A stretch of DNA of 64,000 nt from Peptococcaceae bacterium UBA5752. Lineage in GTDB: Bacteria > Bacillota > Dehalobacteriia > UBA4068. Positions 1 through 7,933 of this stretch are shown piece by piece. The notes under the pieces are model-generated. The model did not search any database. It was given only the letters and a program-made list of their open reading frames with translations, and was not told the origin of the DNA. The stretch lies in the NCBI GenBank assembly GCA_002419055.1, contig DIFI01000006.1:228585-292584 (forward strand), read 5' to 3'. How positions within the stretch are numbered: the first letter of the stretch is position 1; each line of letters starts with the position of its first letter. The position numbers were made by a program, and so were the translations under genes.

Positions 1-765
1 GCAAAAATTGAAAACCGTGCAGGTGTTAATAATATCCGTGAGATATTATCAGAATGCGACGGAATAATGTTAGGGCGAGGCGACATGGGGGTCGAGATAC
101 CCTTTGAGGAACTACCGGCTATTCAGAAAAAACTTATAATGGAATGCCATCTCTTAGGCAAGCGAGTTATAACGGCAACCGAGATGCTTGAATCTATGAT
201 AACTAATGTTCGTCCTACAAGAGCCGAAATATCTGATATAGCAAATGCAGTATACGACGGCACAAGCGCCATCATGCTTTCCGGTGAAACAGCAGTAGGC
301 AAACACCCCGCGCAGGCAGTTTCCACAATGTCAAAGATAGCCGAGTATACCGAGAACGTAATCCATTATGAAAATCGTTTTAAAAAATCGGATTTTCATA
401 TAAAAAACACAGCAGATGCAATATCGCACGCCACTTGTGGCATGGCAATTGATATCGGCGCTAAGGCGATCGTTGTATGCACGATATCCGGAATGACGGC
501 GAGAATGATTTCACGCTTCCGCCCCCCTGTGAATATAGTGGGCATGACCACCAGCGAAAAATCCTGGCGCAAACTGGCGCTTTCGTGGGGAGTTATCCCC
601 GCCATGAGCGAGCCTTTCCCATCAACCGAAGTTATGTTTTATTACGCGCAAAAGGTGGCGAAAGAAAAGCTTGGGCTCTGCGTGGGCGATAAAATCGTAA
701 TAACAGGAGGCATAATTAACGGTCAAAGCGGCAACACCAACTTAGTAAAAGTAGAAACTATATGA
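1..765 (+). CDS. pyk: Pyruvate kinase, C-terminal part (5' end outside window)
   Basis: Last step of glycolysis: phosphoenolpyruvate plus ADP to pyruvate plus ATP, cytoplasmic. The frame is open from base 1, so the start lies upstream of the window; 254 residues are present. Seen: the KIEN strand, the GRGDMGVEIP substrate/metal loop (usual form ARGDLGVEIP), ITATEMLESM, RPTRAEISDIANAVYDG and MLSGETA of the TIM barrel, followed by the alpha/beta C-terminal regulatory domain ending near VITGG. It stops at the usual point and lacks the extra PEP-utiliser-like domain found on some Bacillus enzymes. No clear terminator follows. The family assignment is secure; only the missing N-terminus limits it. 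Confidence 0.96.
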   Translation, partial: AKIENRAGVNNIREILSECDGIMLGRGDMGVEIPFEELPAIQKKLIMECHLLGKRVITATEMLESMITNVRPTRAEISDIANAVYDGTSAIMLSGETAVGKHPAQAVSTMSKIAEYTENVIHYENRFKKSDFHIKNTADAISHATCGMAIDIGAKAIVVCTISGMTARMISRFRPPVNIVGMTTSEKSWRKLALSWGVIPAMSEPFPSTEVMFYYAQKVAKEKLGLCVGDKIVITGGIINGQSGNTNLVKVETI

Positions 766-1009
766 AATGCTTGTTTTTTTATGTAACCCTGAGCCGGTCA
801 GGAGTTTAAATCCTTTGGACAGATAATTCCCCTAAAGAAAGTTATCAGTTCAACTCCATTTTGTAATAAGAACTATCATATATTCATTTACAGCTGCGGC
901 TTGTGTTCTACTAAAATACCCTGTGAATCAACTATACCTAAAATTCTAAAAGTAAAATAGTAACAGACCTTTACCTTTGTTAATAATGAAGGAAAAGATA
1001 GAGTAGTGT

Positions 1010-1579
1010 TTGCATAAAAGGTTTGGATCTCCTCCGCCTCCGCCCAAAAAAGCAACATGTTTGGGTCTTGACATACATGGATTCCATGGTACGGCAATGA
1101 GAGAAATTGGAGAAGTGGCACAATGTAAAATGCCAACTGTTTATTATTATTATAAAAATAAAGAAGAACTTTTCGATCAGGTAGTTCGGGTCGCATTTGA
1201 AAAAATGGTTGTCCGACTAGAAAATGAGTTGCCGAAAAGCTCAACGTTACAGGAAACATGTATACGGCAAGTAATTCAAAAAAAGAATCTATCAGAAGAT
1301 GATCGGATTACATATCGGTTAGCGCTAAAGACCTGGCTTGGATTTGAGGGATGTGATACGGTACGTCAAAAGCTGTTGCAATGGGAACAAGAACGATATA
1401 AACAAAACGAATTAAAATATGCTGAAATCATATCTTCTCCAACTTGGATAAAATTTGTAACCCGTTCAATTACGAGCATTATTGAAAGAATTGTTCTTTT
1501 AGAGGAAATACCTACCGATGAAGAAATCAACGAAGAGGTTTTAATGATTTTTGAAGTAGCTATGCATCATAATAAATAA
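1010..1579 (+). CDS. TetR/AcrR-type transcriptional regulator with damaged N-terminus
   Basis: DNA-binding repressor of the TetR family, judged from the helix-turn-helix end (GFHGTAMREIGEVAQCKMPT, then VYYYYKNKEELFDQVV) and an all-helical ligand domain. The N-terminus is abnormal. An ATG at 986 preceded by an A-rich stretch encodes MKEKIE, a normal TetR beginning, but is followed by an in-frame TAG at 1004. The next 25 codons include a Pro run (SPPPPPKK, from CCTCCGCCTCCGCCC) where about 10 helix residues would be expected. The coordinates given start at a TTG with no good ribosome site; an ATG at 1097 is also possible but would remove helix 1. Either the gene is dead or a small insertion has remodelled it. 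The OsmC gene 19 bp downstream is the likely target or operon partner. Confidence 0.55.
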   Translation: MHKRFGSPPPPPKKATCLGLDIHGFHGTAMREIGEVAQCKMPTVYYYYKNKEELFDQVVRVAFEKMVVRLENELPKSSTLQETCIRQVIQKKNLSEDDRITYRLALKTWLGFEGCDTVRQKLLQWEQERYKQNELKYAEIISSPTWIKFVTRSITSIIERIVLLEEIPTDEEINEEVLMIFEVAMHHNK

Positions 1580-1598
1580 AATTGAAAGGATGTAATTC

Positions 1599-2027
1599 AT
1601 GAATAATTTGGAAATTAATTTGCATACCGTCAATAACAAGGTAAAGTTTGTATCTAATGCCGAGAACAAACCAGAAATCATTATTGACTATATTCCTCCG
1701 ATTGGAGATGGAGAAGGCTACACTTCCCTGGAATTACTGTTAATCAGCTTTTCTTCCTGTATCAGCACAGCGCTTTTAACAATCCTAAGGTCAAGAATGC
1801 ATAAAAACGTTGCTTCTTTAAAGACAAATGCAAAAGGTATTGTACGAGAAGAACACCCTAGGGCACTTTCTCATATTCAGCTTGAAATGATTTTTGAATC
1901 ACCGGATGTTGAGGAAGCCGATGTTGAAAAAGCACTTACTGTTTCCGAAGAAAAGCTATGCCCGGTTTGGGCTATGCTAAAAGGAAATGTAGAAATCAGT
2001 GTTTCCTATGTCATTGAAAAGGGATAG
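1599..2027 (+). CDS. OsmC/Ohr-family peroxidase-like protein
   Basis: Member of the OsmC/Ohr family, small cytoplasmic thiol proteins that reduce organic peroxides. The 142 residues show the family layout: N-terminal beta strands, a central helix carrying the first cysteine (LLISFSSCISTALL, about residue 54) and a C-terminal part carrying the second cysteine (SEEKLCPVWAML, about residue 122). These two positions match the redox pair of the family. GAAAGGATG lies 8-10 bases before the ATG. It follows the TetR-type gene by 19 bp and is closed by a strong terminator at 2129. Substrate is not predictable; the Ohr versus YhfA/OsmC subgroup was not resolved. Confidence 0.85.
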   Translation: MNNLEINLHTVNNKVKFVSNAENKPEIIIDYIPPIGDGEGYTSLELLLISFSSCISTALLTILRSRMHKNVASLKTNAKGIVREEHPRALSHIQLEMIFESPDVEEADVEKALTVSEEKLCPVWAMLKGNVEISVSYVIEKG

Positions 2028-2128
2028 AAAGACATCTTTGTTATTTTATTTTTGGATTTGGATGCCTGCAATCTTTTCGTCAAACAACCTTTTACCTACT
2101 TCCTAAACAAATACTATGCAGCTTCTTG

Positions 2129-2170
2129 TGTCGCGCAGGGCGTTTCCCTGCGCGACATTTTCATTTTTGC
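2129..2170 (+). terminator. Rho-independent terminator after the osmC-like gene
   Basis: Perfect 12-bp stem TGTCGCGCAGGG / CCCTGCGCGACA with a 5-base loop, followed directly by TTTTCATTTTT. It is GC-rich against an AT-rich background. It ends the tetR-osmC unit about 100 bases after the stop codon. Confidence 0.9.
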
Positions 2171-2270
2171 GCCTTGCCCAAATAAAGACAGTATTTATTA
2201 ATCAATTTCAGGCACAGTTCATGATCTTCACCAAGACTGGCACTTCCCTACCCTATTATGAGTATCCTGT

Positions 2271-3122
2271 ATGGATAACAAAGTAAATGGGGGTATTGGC
2301 GTGGGATATTATGTACGCGTGGAACCTAATGTACACATATATGTAGAGGATATAAATCCGACAGGCAGCAAAACCATTCTGTTTATCCACGGTTGGCCAG
2401 GAAACCATAACCTTTTCGAATACCAGTTTAATCAACTTCCGAAACTGGGATACCGATGCGTTGGCATGGATATCCGTGGCTTTGGCCAGTCGTCCAGGCC
2501 GTGGCACGGCTATGACTACAACCGGCTGTCTGATGATATCCGTGACGTCATCGTCATAGAAGCAATGCAATTGAATAATATCACACTAGGGGGGCATTCA
2601 ACCGGCGGAGGAATCGCGATTCGCTACATGGCCAGACATCAGGGCTACGGCGTATCCAAACTTGCACTTTTCGCAGCGGCAGCTCCAAGCTTAATTGAGC
2701 GCCCTTATTTTCCATATGGATTACCAAAGCAGTCGGTACTGGACATTATCCAAGGCACATACACTGACCGCCCAAATATGCTCCGGAACTTTGGTAACAT
2801 GATTTTCCATAATTATGTTACCCCTGACCTCTCCGATTGGATTTTCCAATTGGGTCTCCAGGCTTCCAGTTGGGCTACCGCGGCGATTGCCAACACATGG
2901 CTTGACGAGGAGAGCTTATTTAAAGATCTGGAAACCATTGATGTTCCAACACTGATTCTACACGGCCTCGACGATAAGGTATGTCTTTTCCCATTGGCAA
3001 TCGCGCAAAAAAATAGCATCCCAAATGCGAAACTGGTGCCTTTTGATTCCTGCGGTCATTTCTTGTTTTATGATCAGCTTGAGAAATTTAATAAAGAACT
3101 GGTACAATTCATTGAAGAATAA
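2271..3122 (+). CDS. Alpha/beta hydrolase (non-heme chloroperoxidase/esterase-like)
   Basis: Alpha/beta-hydrolase fold protein of 283 residues, probably a cytoplasmic esterase or lactonase-type enzyme of the group often annotated as non-heme haloperoxidase. Seen: oxyanion-hole motif FIHGWPG (about residues 38-44), MDIRGFGQSS, nucleophile elbow GGHSTGGG, acid residue in LHGLDDKV, and catalytic histidine in SCGHFLFYDQ near the C-terminus, so the triad is complete. The start is uncertain: the ATG at 2271 has no ribosome site, whereas a GTG at 2301 has GGGGG about ten bases upstream; the first ten residues are not family-conserved. Single-gene unit. Substrate unknown. Confidence 0.85.
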   Translation: MDNKVNGGIGVGYYVRVEPNVHIYVEDINPTGSKTILFIHGWPGNHNLFEYQFNQLPKLGYRCVGMDIRGFGQSSRPWHGYDYNRLSDDIRDVIVIEAMQLNNITLGGHSTGGGIAIRYMARHQGYGVSKLALFAAAAPSLIERPYFPYGLPKQSVLDIIQGTYTDRPNMLRNFGNMIFHNYVTPDLSDWIFQLGLQASSWATAAIANTWLDEESLFKDLETIDVPTLILHGLDDKVCLFPLAIAQKNSIPNAKLVPFDSCGHFLFYDQLEKFNKELVQFIEE

Positions 3123-3457
3123 ATTACTCTTGAGCCCTTGAGTATTTTTAAATATACGAGGAGTTTCTAAACAGCAATTTTATATGTTTGTTCTTGGATG
3201 GAATTCTTTGAATTCAGGAATGAAATTAATTAAAAGGCCCTGATTTTTGCGTCAAGGCCTTTGCTTATTTATTTATAACTTATATTTTTAATTATTTGGA
3301 TTATTGTTTAACATTCGACAGATAGTTACATTTAGTACTATAGTTTGCTTATTTTTATATAATTATGTATAATCAAATTAAAGTGATTAATTTATACCGG
3401 AACCTAATTTGATACTGAAGTTGCTAATTAAGTATTAAATAGAAACGGAGAGGCGAT
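3123..3457. other. Intergenic region, 335 bp
   Basis: No coding potential seen. It holds a weak terminator-like hairpin at 3233-3262 (AAAGGCC / GGCCTTT, 16-base loop, then GCTTATTT) closing the hydrolase gene, and a sigma-70-type promoter at 3345-3373 for the GGDEF gene. The rest is AT-rich spacer. Confidence 0.6.
3345..3373 (+). promoter_or_regulatory. Predicted sigma-A promoter of the GGDEF gene
   Basis: TTGCTT and TATAAT separated by exactly 17 bp, ending 84 bp before the ATG at 3458. The -10 is a perfect consensus; the -35 matches four of six positions. Confidence 0.6.
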
Positions 3458-5737
3458 ATGGAAATACAAGATATGACAAGGGAACAATTGATTAAATATA
3501 TTGACACCCTAAACAAACATATTTCGAAATTAAATAATGCCAAACCAGCAAATAGAAATACAAACACAAACTTATCGGTATTTGATGAAAAATCTGAAGC
3601 CCTTTTGAACGAATTATCAATAGGTCTTGTTATCACGGATCCTGACGGAGCTATTATTAATTTTAATAGAACCGTTCAGGATTTATTAGGGTATTCCCTG
3701 GAAGATTACAAAAATATGAATGTCTCCGATTTATATTTTGATCCGAGTGACCGGCAAAAACTTATGGATTTGCTTTCCCAATCAAAGATCACCCATGACT
3801 TTGAAACAAAATTGAAACATAAGGATGGAAGACTAAGGACAGTATTGGCGAATACAGACTATATTGAAATGAACAATAAACCTATGCTGTTGACCTCGTT
3901 ATATGATATTACCCAATATATGCAACTACAGGAAAACTTAAGAGAGTCCGAAAAAAGTTATCGTACTCTTTTTAGCTATGCTCCGATTGGAATTACCGTT
4001 TCAGACTTTCAGGGCAACATAATTGCCGACAATCAAGCTTTGCAGGAACTACTGGGCTATAACGTAGAGGAGTTAAACAGCAAAAATATGCTGGACTTTT
4101 ATTATGAAAAATCCGCAAGGCAGCAACTGTTAGACTTAACAAAAGAACTCGGTATTGTACGGGACTTTGAGACGAGATACAGGCATAAAAACGGTAGCGC
4201 AATTCCGGTATTAATAAACACCGATTTAATAGATTTTAAAAATCATAGAGATGTGCTGCTTACATCAATACGTGATATTTCCAATCTTAAAAAGATTGAA
4301 GACGAATTAACAAAAGAACGCGATTTTTCGAACGCTGTACTCGATATCACAGCATCTCTGATTTTGGTTATTGATCGTGAAGGAATGATCACCAGGTTCA
4401 ACCGGGCCTGTGAAAAGACCTCCGGCTATTCGTTTGATGAGATGAGAGGCAAAAATTTTATGGATGCTAATATGATTGACCCGACAATTACAGAAGATAT
4501 GATTGTGAGACTTCTCAATGGCAATTACCCTAGTATTCATGAAAACATCTGGTATGCTAAAAGTGGAGAAAAACACCTTATTTCCTGGACAGATACCACG
4601 CTTATTGATGATAAAGGACAGATTGAATATATCATAGCCACCGGCATCGATATAACGGAACGGCAACAGGCAGAAAATGAGCTGCAGAAAGCAAATCAAG
4701 AATTGGCTTCACGGGTTAAAGAGCTTCAGGAAAGAACTAAGGAAATGAACCAATTAAATGAAATGGGTGAACAGCTGCAAAGTTGTCATACGATTGCGGA
4801 GGCATGCGCCATCGGTGCCCAGTATATCCAGCGGATATGTCCTACCAGTCATGGTGCATTATATCTAATAAATGCATCAAGGAATTTTGCAGAGGCAACT
4901 GAAATGTGGGGCGATCCGCCATATACGCGGGAAGTGTTTACGCCTTTGAGCTGCTGGGCAATAAGGCGCGGCCGCCAGCACCTTATCGACGATAGCCACC
5001 CCGGACTGCGTTGTGAACATATTACCGGCCCGCAATCCGGCCAATATCTTTGCTTACCTTTACTGGTAAACGGCGAGGCTATTGGCATACTTCATTTAAA
5101 CCATCCCATTGCACCTCAGCAGGATCAACAAGAAACAATGTGTTCATTAAATAGTGAGCATAAGATCGAATTGATTAAGTCAGTAGTAGAACAAATCGCT
5201 CTCGCATTATCAAGCCTGAAGCTTAGAGAGACTCTTCGCCAACAGTCTATCCGTGATGCTCTTACCGGTCTTTATAATAGACGATATTTAGAAGAAACAC
5301 TCGAAAGAGAATTAAAATGGGCAGAGCGAGAGAAAAGATCGGTCAGTGTAATTATGTTAGATATTGACCATTTTAAAGAATTTAATGACCTTGCCGGGCA
5401 TGATGGCGGCGATGCGCTGCTACGCGAACTGGGAATATTCTTTAAAAAAAGTACCCGCGGAGGTGATATTGCTTGCCGGTATGGCGGAGAAGAATTTTTG
5501 ATAGTTATGCCCGGTATTAATAAAGAAGACGCCCAACATAGAGCTGAGGAACTACGCCTGGGTGTAAAAGAACTTTTGGTTTATCACCTTGGCAAACCAC
5601 TTGGCAAATGCACTATTTCCCTTGGTGTTGCAGTTTTTCCCGAACACGGACAAACTATTGAGGAAATGCTTAAAGCCGCCGATAATGCCCTCTACCGTGC
5701 TAAAAACGATGGACGAGATAGGGTAGTCTTTGCATAA
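3458..5737 (+). CDS. PAS-PAS-PAS-GAF-GGDEF diguanylate cyclase
   Basis: Predicted sensor enzyme that makes cyclic-di-GMP from two GTP. Of its 759 residues, about 46-155, 165-285 and 285-405 are three PAS domains (repeated NGS/DGR-type loops and VLLTSIRDIS-like ends), about 405-440 is a coiled coil, about 440-590 is a GAF-like domain (LSCWAIRRGRQHLIDDS), and 600-759 is GGDEF. The active-site motif is GGEEF (676-680), preceded five residues earlier by RGGD, an intact RxxD product-inhibition I-site. No membrane segment is visible, so sensing is probably cytoplasmic. Ribosome site GGAGAGGCGAT precedes the ATG. It is monocistronic, with its own promoter and terminator. Its product is the ligand of the riboswitch at 38244-38326. 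The PAS/GAF signal is unknown. Confidence 0.93.
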   Translation: MEIQDMTREQLIKYIDTLNKHISKLNNAKPANRNTNTNLSVFDEKSEALLNELSIGLVITDPDGAIINFNRTVQDLLGYSLEDYKNMNVSDLYFDPSDRQKLMDLLSQSKITHDFETKLKHKDGRLRTVLANTDYIEMNNKPMLLTSLYDITQYMQLQENLRESEKSYRTLFSYAPIGITVSDFQGNIIADNQALQELLGYNVEELNSKNMLDFYYEKSARQQLLDLTKELGIVRDFETRYRHKNGSAIPVLINTDLIDFKNHRDVLLTSIRDISNLKKIEDELTKERDFSNAVLDITASLILVIDREGMITRFNRACEKTSGYSFDEMRGKNFMDANMIDPTITEDMIVRLLNGNYPSIHENIWYAKSGEKHLISWTDTTLIDDKGQIEYIIATGIDITERQQAENELQKANQELASRVKELQERTKEMNQLNEMGEQLQSCHTIAEACAIGAQYIQRICPTSHGALYLINASRNFAEATEMWGDPPYTREVFTPLSCWAIRRGRQHLIDDSHPGLRCEHITGPQSGQYLCLPLLVNGEAIGILHLNHPIAPQQDQQETMCSLNSEHKIELIKSVVEQIALALSSLKLRETLRQQSIRDALTGLYNRRYLEETLERELKWAEREKRSVSVIMLDIDHFKEFNDLAGHDGGDALLRELGIFFKKSTRGGDIACRYGGEEFLIVMPGINKEDAQHRAEELRLGVKELLVYHLGKPLGKCTISLGVAVFPEHGQTIEEMLKAADNALYRAKNDGRDRVVFA

Positions 5738-5770
5738 AAGATCCATACCTTCATTATGCTATTAAAAAAT

Positions 5771-5818
5771 AAAGCAAAAGGATAAACCTATGACGGTCAA
5801 TAGTCCTTTTGCTTTTTT
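5771..5818 (+). terminator. Rho-independent terminator after the GGDEF gene
   Basis: AAAGCAAAAGGA / TCCTTTTGCTTT, a 12-bp perfect stem with a 21-base loop, followed by a T run. An apparent ATG within the loop (5790) is not a gene start. Confidence 0.85.
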
Positions 5819-5882
5819 ATTTTTATTTGGTATACTTAATTTAGATTTTTTATACAACCTAATACTTTATAAGGAGTGTTTT

Positions 5883-6767
5883 ATGAAAAACAAAATAAAC
5901 AAAATCGGGCTATTTAATATTTGTGTTTCTTTAATAATTATAATTTTGTGGATTTTGGTGCTATTTATCCATGGTTATGCAGGTGCTGTTTCCTGGGGAT
6001 TGCTTAAATTATTTTTACCATTTATTGGTATTGTGGCCTTTTTAATTAATTTTGTGCTTTTACTTATAAATCTTAAGAAGAAAAAACCCATCCTACGCAG
6101 GGTACTTGCTTTGTTACTATGCATCGTCATCTCTTTTCCATTCTTGTTTACAATGAATGTGATAATGTTTGCTTATCCTGTAAATGCTCAAGAAGTAACG
6201 CCATCCGTTACCGCCATATGGCCATTAACAGATAAAACGGTGGTTGGTTGGGGTGGCGATACTACTACAGACAATCTGCCCCATGTTACTTGGGCGTCTG
6301 AACGATGGGCTTATGATTTGGTTATGGAGCCCTATAACACAGGAAGTTCGGAGCTTGAGGGCTATGGCATTTGGGATAAAGAAGTTGTTGCACCTGTTTC
6401 GGGCATCATTGTTGAGGCCTATGATGATGAAGATGACATTCTACCAAATACAGAGGAATTTAAATCGTCAGAGGGTAATCATGTTTACATAAAAATTGAT
6501 GAAACCGGAACATATCTTCTTTTAAACCATTTTAAAAAGGACAGTGTAACGATCAAGACCGGCGACCATGTAAATCAGGGTGAGGTAATCGGACGTGTGG
6601 GCAACAGCGGTTCGACATCGGAGCCGCATTTGCATATTCAACATCAACGCCAAGACCCAACTAAAACAGTGTTGCCAATTTTCGCGGAAGGATTACCTCT
6701 ATACTTTAAAGACACAGATGCAAAATCGATGCCTTTAAAAAGCACAATTGTAATGCCCAATAAATGA
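5883..6767 (+). CDS. Membrane-anchored M23-family metallopeptidase-like protein
   Basis: Protein of 294 residues with about three N-terminal membrane segments (roughly residues 8-30, 37-60 and 68-95) and an extracellular C-terminal LytM/M23 domain. Zinc-binding elements of M23 are recognisable: HVTWASERWAYDL near the domain start (in place of the usual HxGxD), the GNHVYIKI strand, LNHFKK and SEPHLHIQ, which holds the HxH pair. The usual first zinc ligand motif is changed to a WAYDL-type sequence, as in M23 homologues of uncertain activity. Start chosen at the ATG at 5883 because TAAGGAGTG lies 5-10 bases upstream; an in-frame start at 5790 falls within a terminator loop. Likely role: peptidoglycan cleavage or cell-wall sensing. 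Confidence 0.8.
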   Translation: MKNKINKIGLFNICVSLIIIILWILVLFIHGYAGAVSWGLLKLFLPFIGIVAFLINFVLLLINLKKKKPILRRVLALLLCIVISFPFLFTMNVIMFAYPVNAQEVTPSVTAIWPLTDKTVVGWGGDTTTDNLPHVTWASERWAYDLVMEPYNTGSSELEGYGIWDKEVVAPVSGIIVEAYDDEDDILPNTEEFKSSEGNHVYIKIDETGTYLLLNHFKKDSVTIKTGDHVNQGEVIGRVGNSGSTSEPHLHIQHQRQDPTKTVLPIFAEGLPLYFKDTDAKSMPLKSTIVMPNK

Positions 6768-6842
6768 AATAAGCATAATGTGATGCATAACATTGTATCT
6801 CTTCACCTAATTTGTGGACAGCCATACCCTATTTATACCCTT

Positions 6843-6869
6843 TTGCTTGTATAGCATTTATGCTATACT
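6843..6869 (+). promoter_or_regulatory. Extended -10 promoter overlapped by a palindrome, upstream of the CAT-like gene
   Basis: TGCTATACT forms an extended -10 element (TATACT at 6864-6869). A TTGCTT sits 15 bp upstream. A perfect palindrome GTATAGCA - TTTA - TGCTATAC (6849-6868) covers the spacer and most of the -10, so a protein bound here would block the promoter. It could also act as an RNA hairpin, but it lies upstream of the expected start of transcription. Confidence 0.5.
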
Positions 6870-6904
6870 AAGTGCAGATTATTATATTGAATGAGGATGA
6901 AAAC

Positions 6905-7531
6905 ATGGAAAACGGATACAAAATAATAGATATTGAAAAATGGAAAAGAAAAGATCATTGTCGAATATACAGAAAAGCAGTACAGCCTCAATATTGTATT
7001 AGTTTTGAACTTGATGTAACTAATTTTAAAAAATATACCAAAAGAAATAATTTATCATTTACGATGGCTTTTATATTTGCTGTTACTAAATGTGCAAATG
7101 AAATAGAGGAGTTTAAGTACCGTTTTTTTGATGGTGAAGTTGTATTATATGAATCCATTGATACATCATTTACTTATTTAGACGAAGAAACAGAATTGTT
7201 TAAGATAGTTAAGGTACCCATGCAGGATTCTATCGAGGCATATGTAGATTTGGCAATAGTAACTGCAGAAAATCAAAAGGAACATTCTACAGGACCTAGA
7301 AACGATGTTTATCATTTTTCCGCCTTACCGTGGATTACATTTACTCATATTTCGAATACGGATTTTGGCATAAAGGATAAAGCACTTCCTATTTTTAATT
7401 GGGGGAAATATCATGAAAGAGAAGGCAAATTAATAATGCCATTTTCAGTTCAGGTTCATCATGCTTTTGTAGATGGGTTACATATTGGTAAACTTGCAAA
7501 TAAGTTGCAGGGATACCTGGATGAAGTTTAG
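6905..7531 (+). CDS. Chloramphenicol O-acetyltransferase-like (CatA family) protein
   Basis: Member of the type A chloramphenicol acetyltransferase family: acetyl-CoA-dependent acylation of a hydroxyl, active as a cytoplasmic trimer. The 208 residues match the family length. Seen: N-terminal IIDIEKWKRKDHC, LSFTMAFIFAVTKCANE, the ALPWITFTHIS strand and the catalytic motif QVHHAFVDGLH (HHxxxDG), where the second histidine is the general base. ATG at 6905 is preceded by GAGGATGAAAA. Whether it accepts chloramphenicol cannot be told from sequence; chromosomal relatives may use other acceptors. Monocistronic, between an extended -10 promoter and a terminator. Confidence 0.85.
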   Translation: MENGYKIIDIEKWKRKDHCRIYRKAVQPQYCISFELDVTNFKKYTKRNNLSFTMAFIFAVTKCANEIEEFKYRFFDGEVVLYESIDTSFTYLDEETELFKIVKVPMQDSIEAYVDLAIVTAENQKEHSTGPRNDVYHFSALPWITFTHISNTDFGIKDKALPIFNWGKYHEREGKLIMPFSVQVHHAFVDGLHIGKLANKLQGYLDEV

Positions 7532-7582
7532 AAATATAATAAGAAACAAACCTTAACATCCATATTTACCTAACTTATTAAT

Positions 7583-7627
7583 AAAAAGGAAGTCATGCGG
7601 TAAACCCGCACGGCTTTCTTTTTTTTT
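7583..7627 (+). terminator. Rho-independent terminator after the CAT-like gene
   Basis: AAAAGGAAGTCATGCGG pairs with CCGCACGGCTTTCTTTT (two G-U pairs and one mismatch) around a 4-5 base loop, followed by a run of eight T. Confidence 0.85.
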
Positions 7628-7933
7628 GGAGATTTGGTTTGGTAATATTTTCCAAAAATTCATTGTGACTTCAGTTAATTTTCATATTTGAATCTTATAA
7701 TTAGAAGGAGAGATTATGGGTATTCAATAAAGGCACGCAATTAAGTTATATTGTTTTATATAACTAAAAAATAATAAAACAATATTGACTATGCATCATT
7801 AATTCATTACACATACAAAACAAACCTTAAATTATCTCAACAATTTATGTTTCCGATGGTTTTATGGAGATATTTTTAAAAATTAGTAAATTAACAATTT
7901 ATGAAAAAGAGCAGCAATGAAAGGATGAATGCC
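7628..7933 (+). other. Intergenic region upstream of the efflux operon
   Basis: About 300 bp of AT-rich DNA. The one notable item is a strong ribosome site AGAAGGAGAG followed at 7716 by ATG GGT ATT CAA TAA, a four-codon open frame; it may be the stub of a lost gene or a non-functional coincidence. No convincing -35/-10 pair, hairpin or riboswitch was recognised. Confidence 0.4.

Noticed and set aside
888..1259. 123-codon minus-strand frame
   Set aside because: Antisense to the tetR-like gene; composition and motifs follow the plus-strand frame.
5790..5882. Upstream 31-codon extension of the M23 peptidase gene
   Set aside because: The apparent ATG lies in the loop of the GGDEF-gene terminator and has no ribosome site; ATG 5883 has TAAGGAGTG.
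7716..7730. Four-codon frame with strong ribosome site as a leader peptide
   Set aside because: No regulatory codon run and no terminator pair follow; kept only as a note in the intergenic entry.
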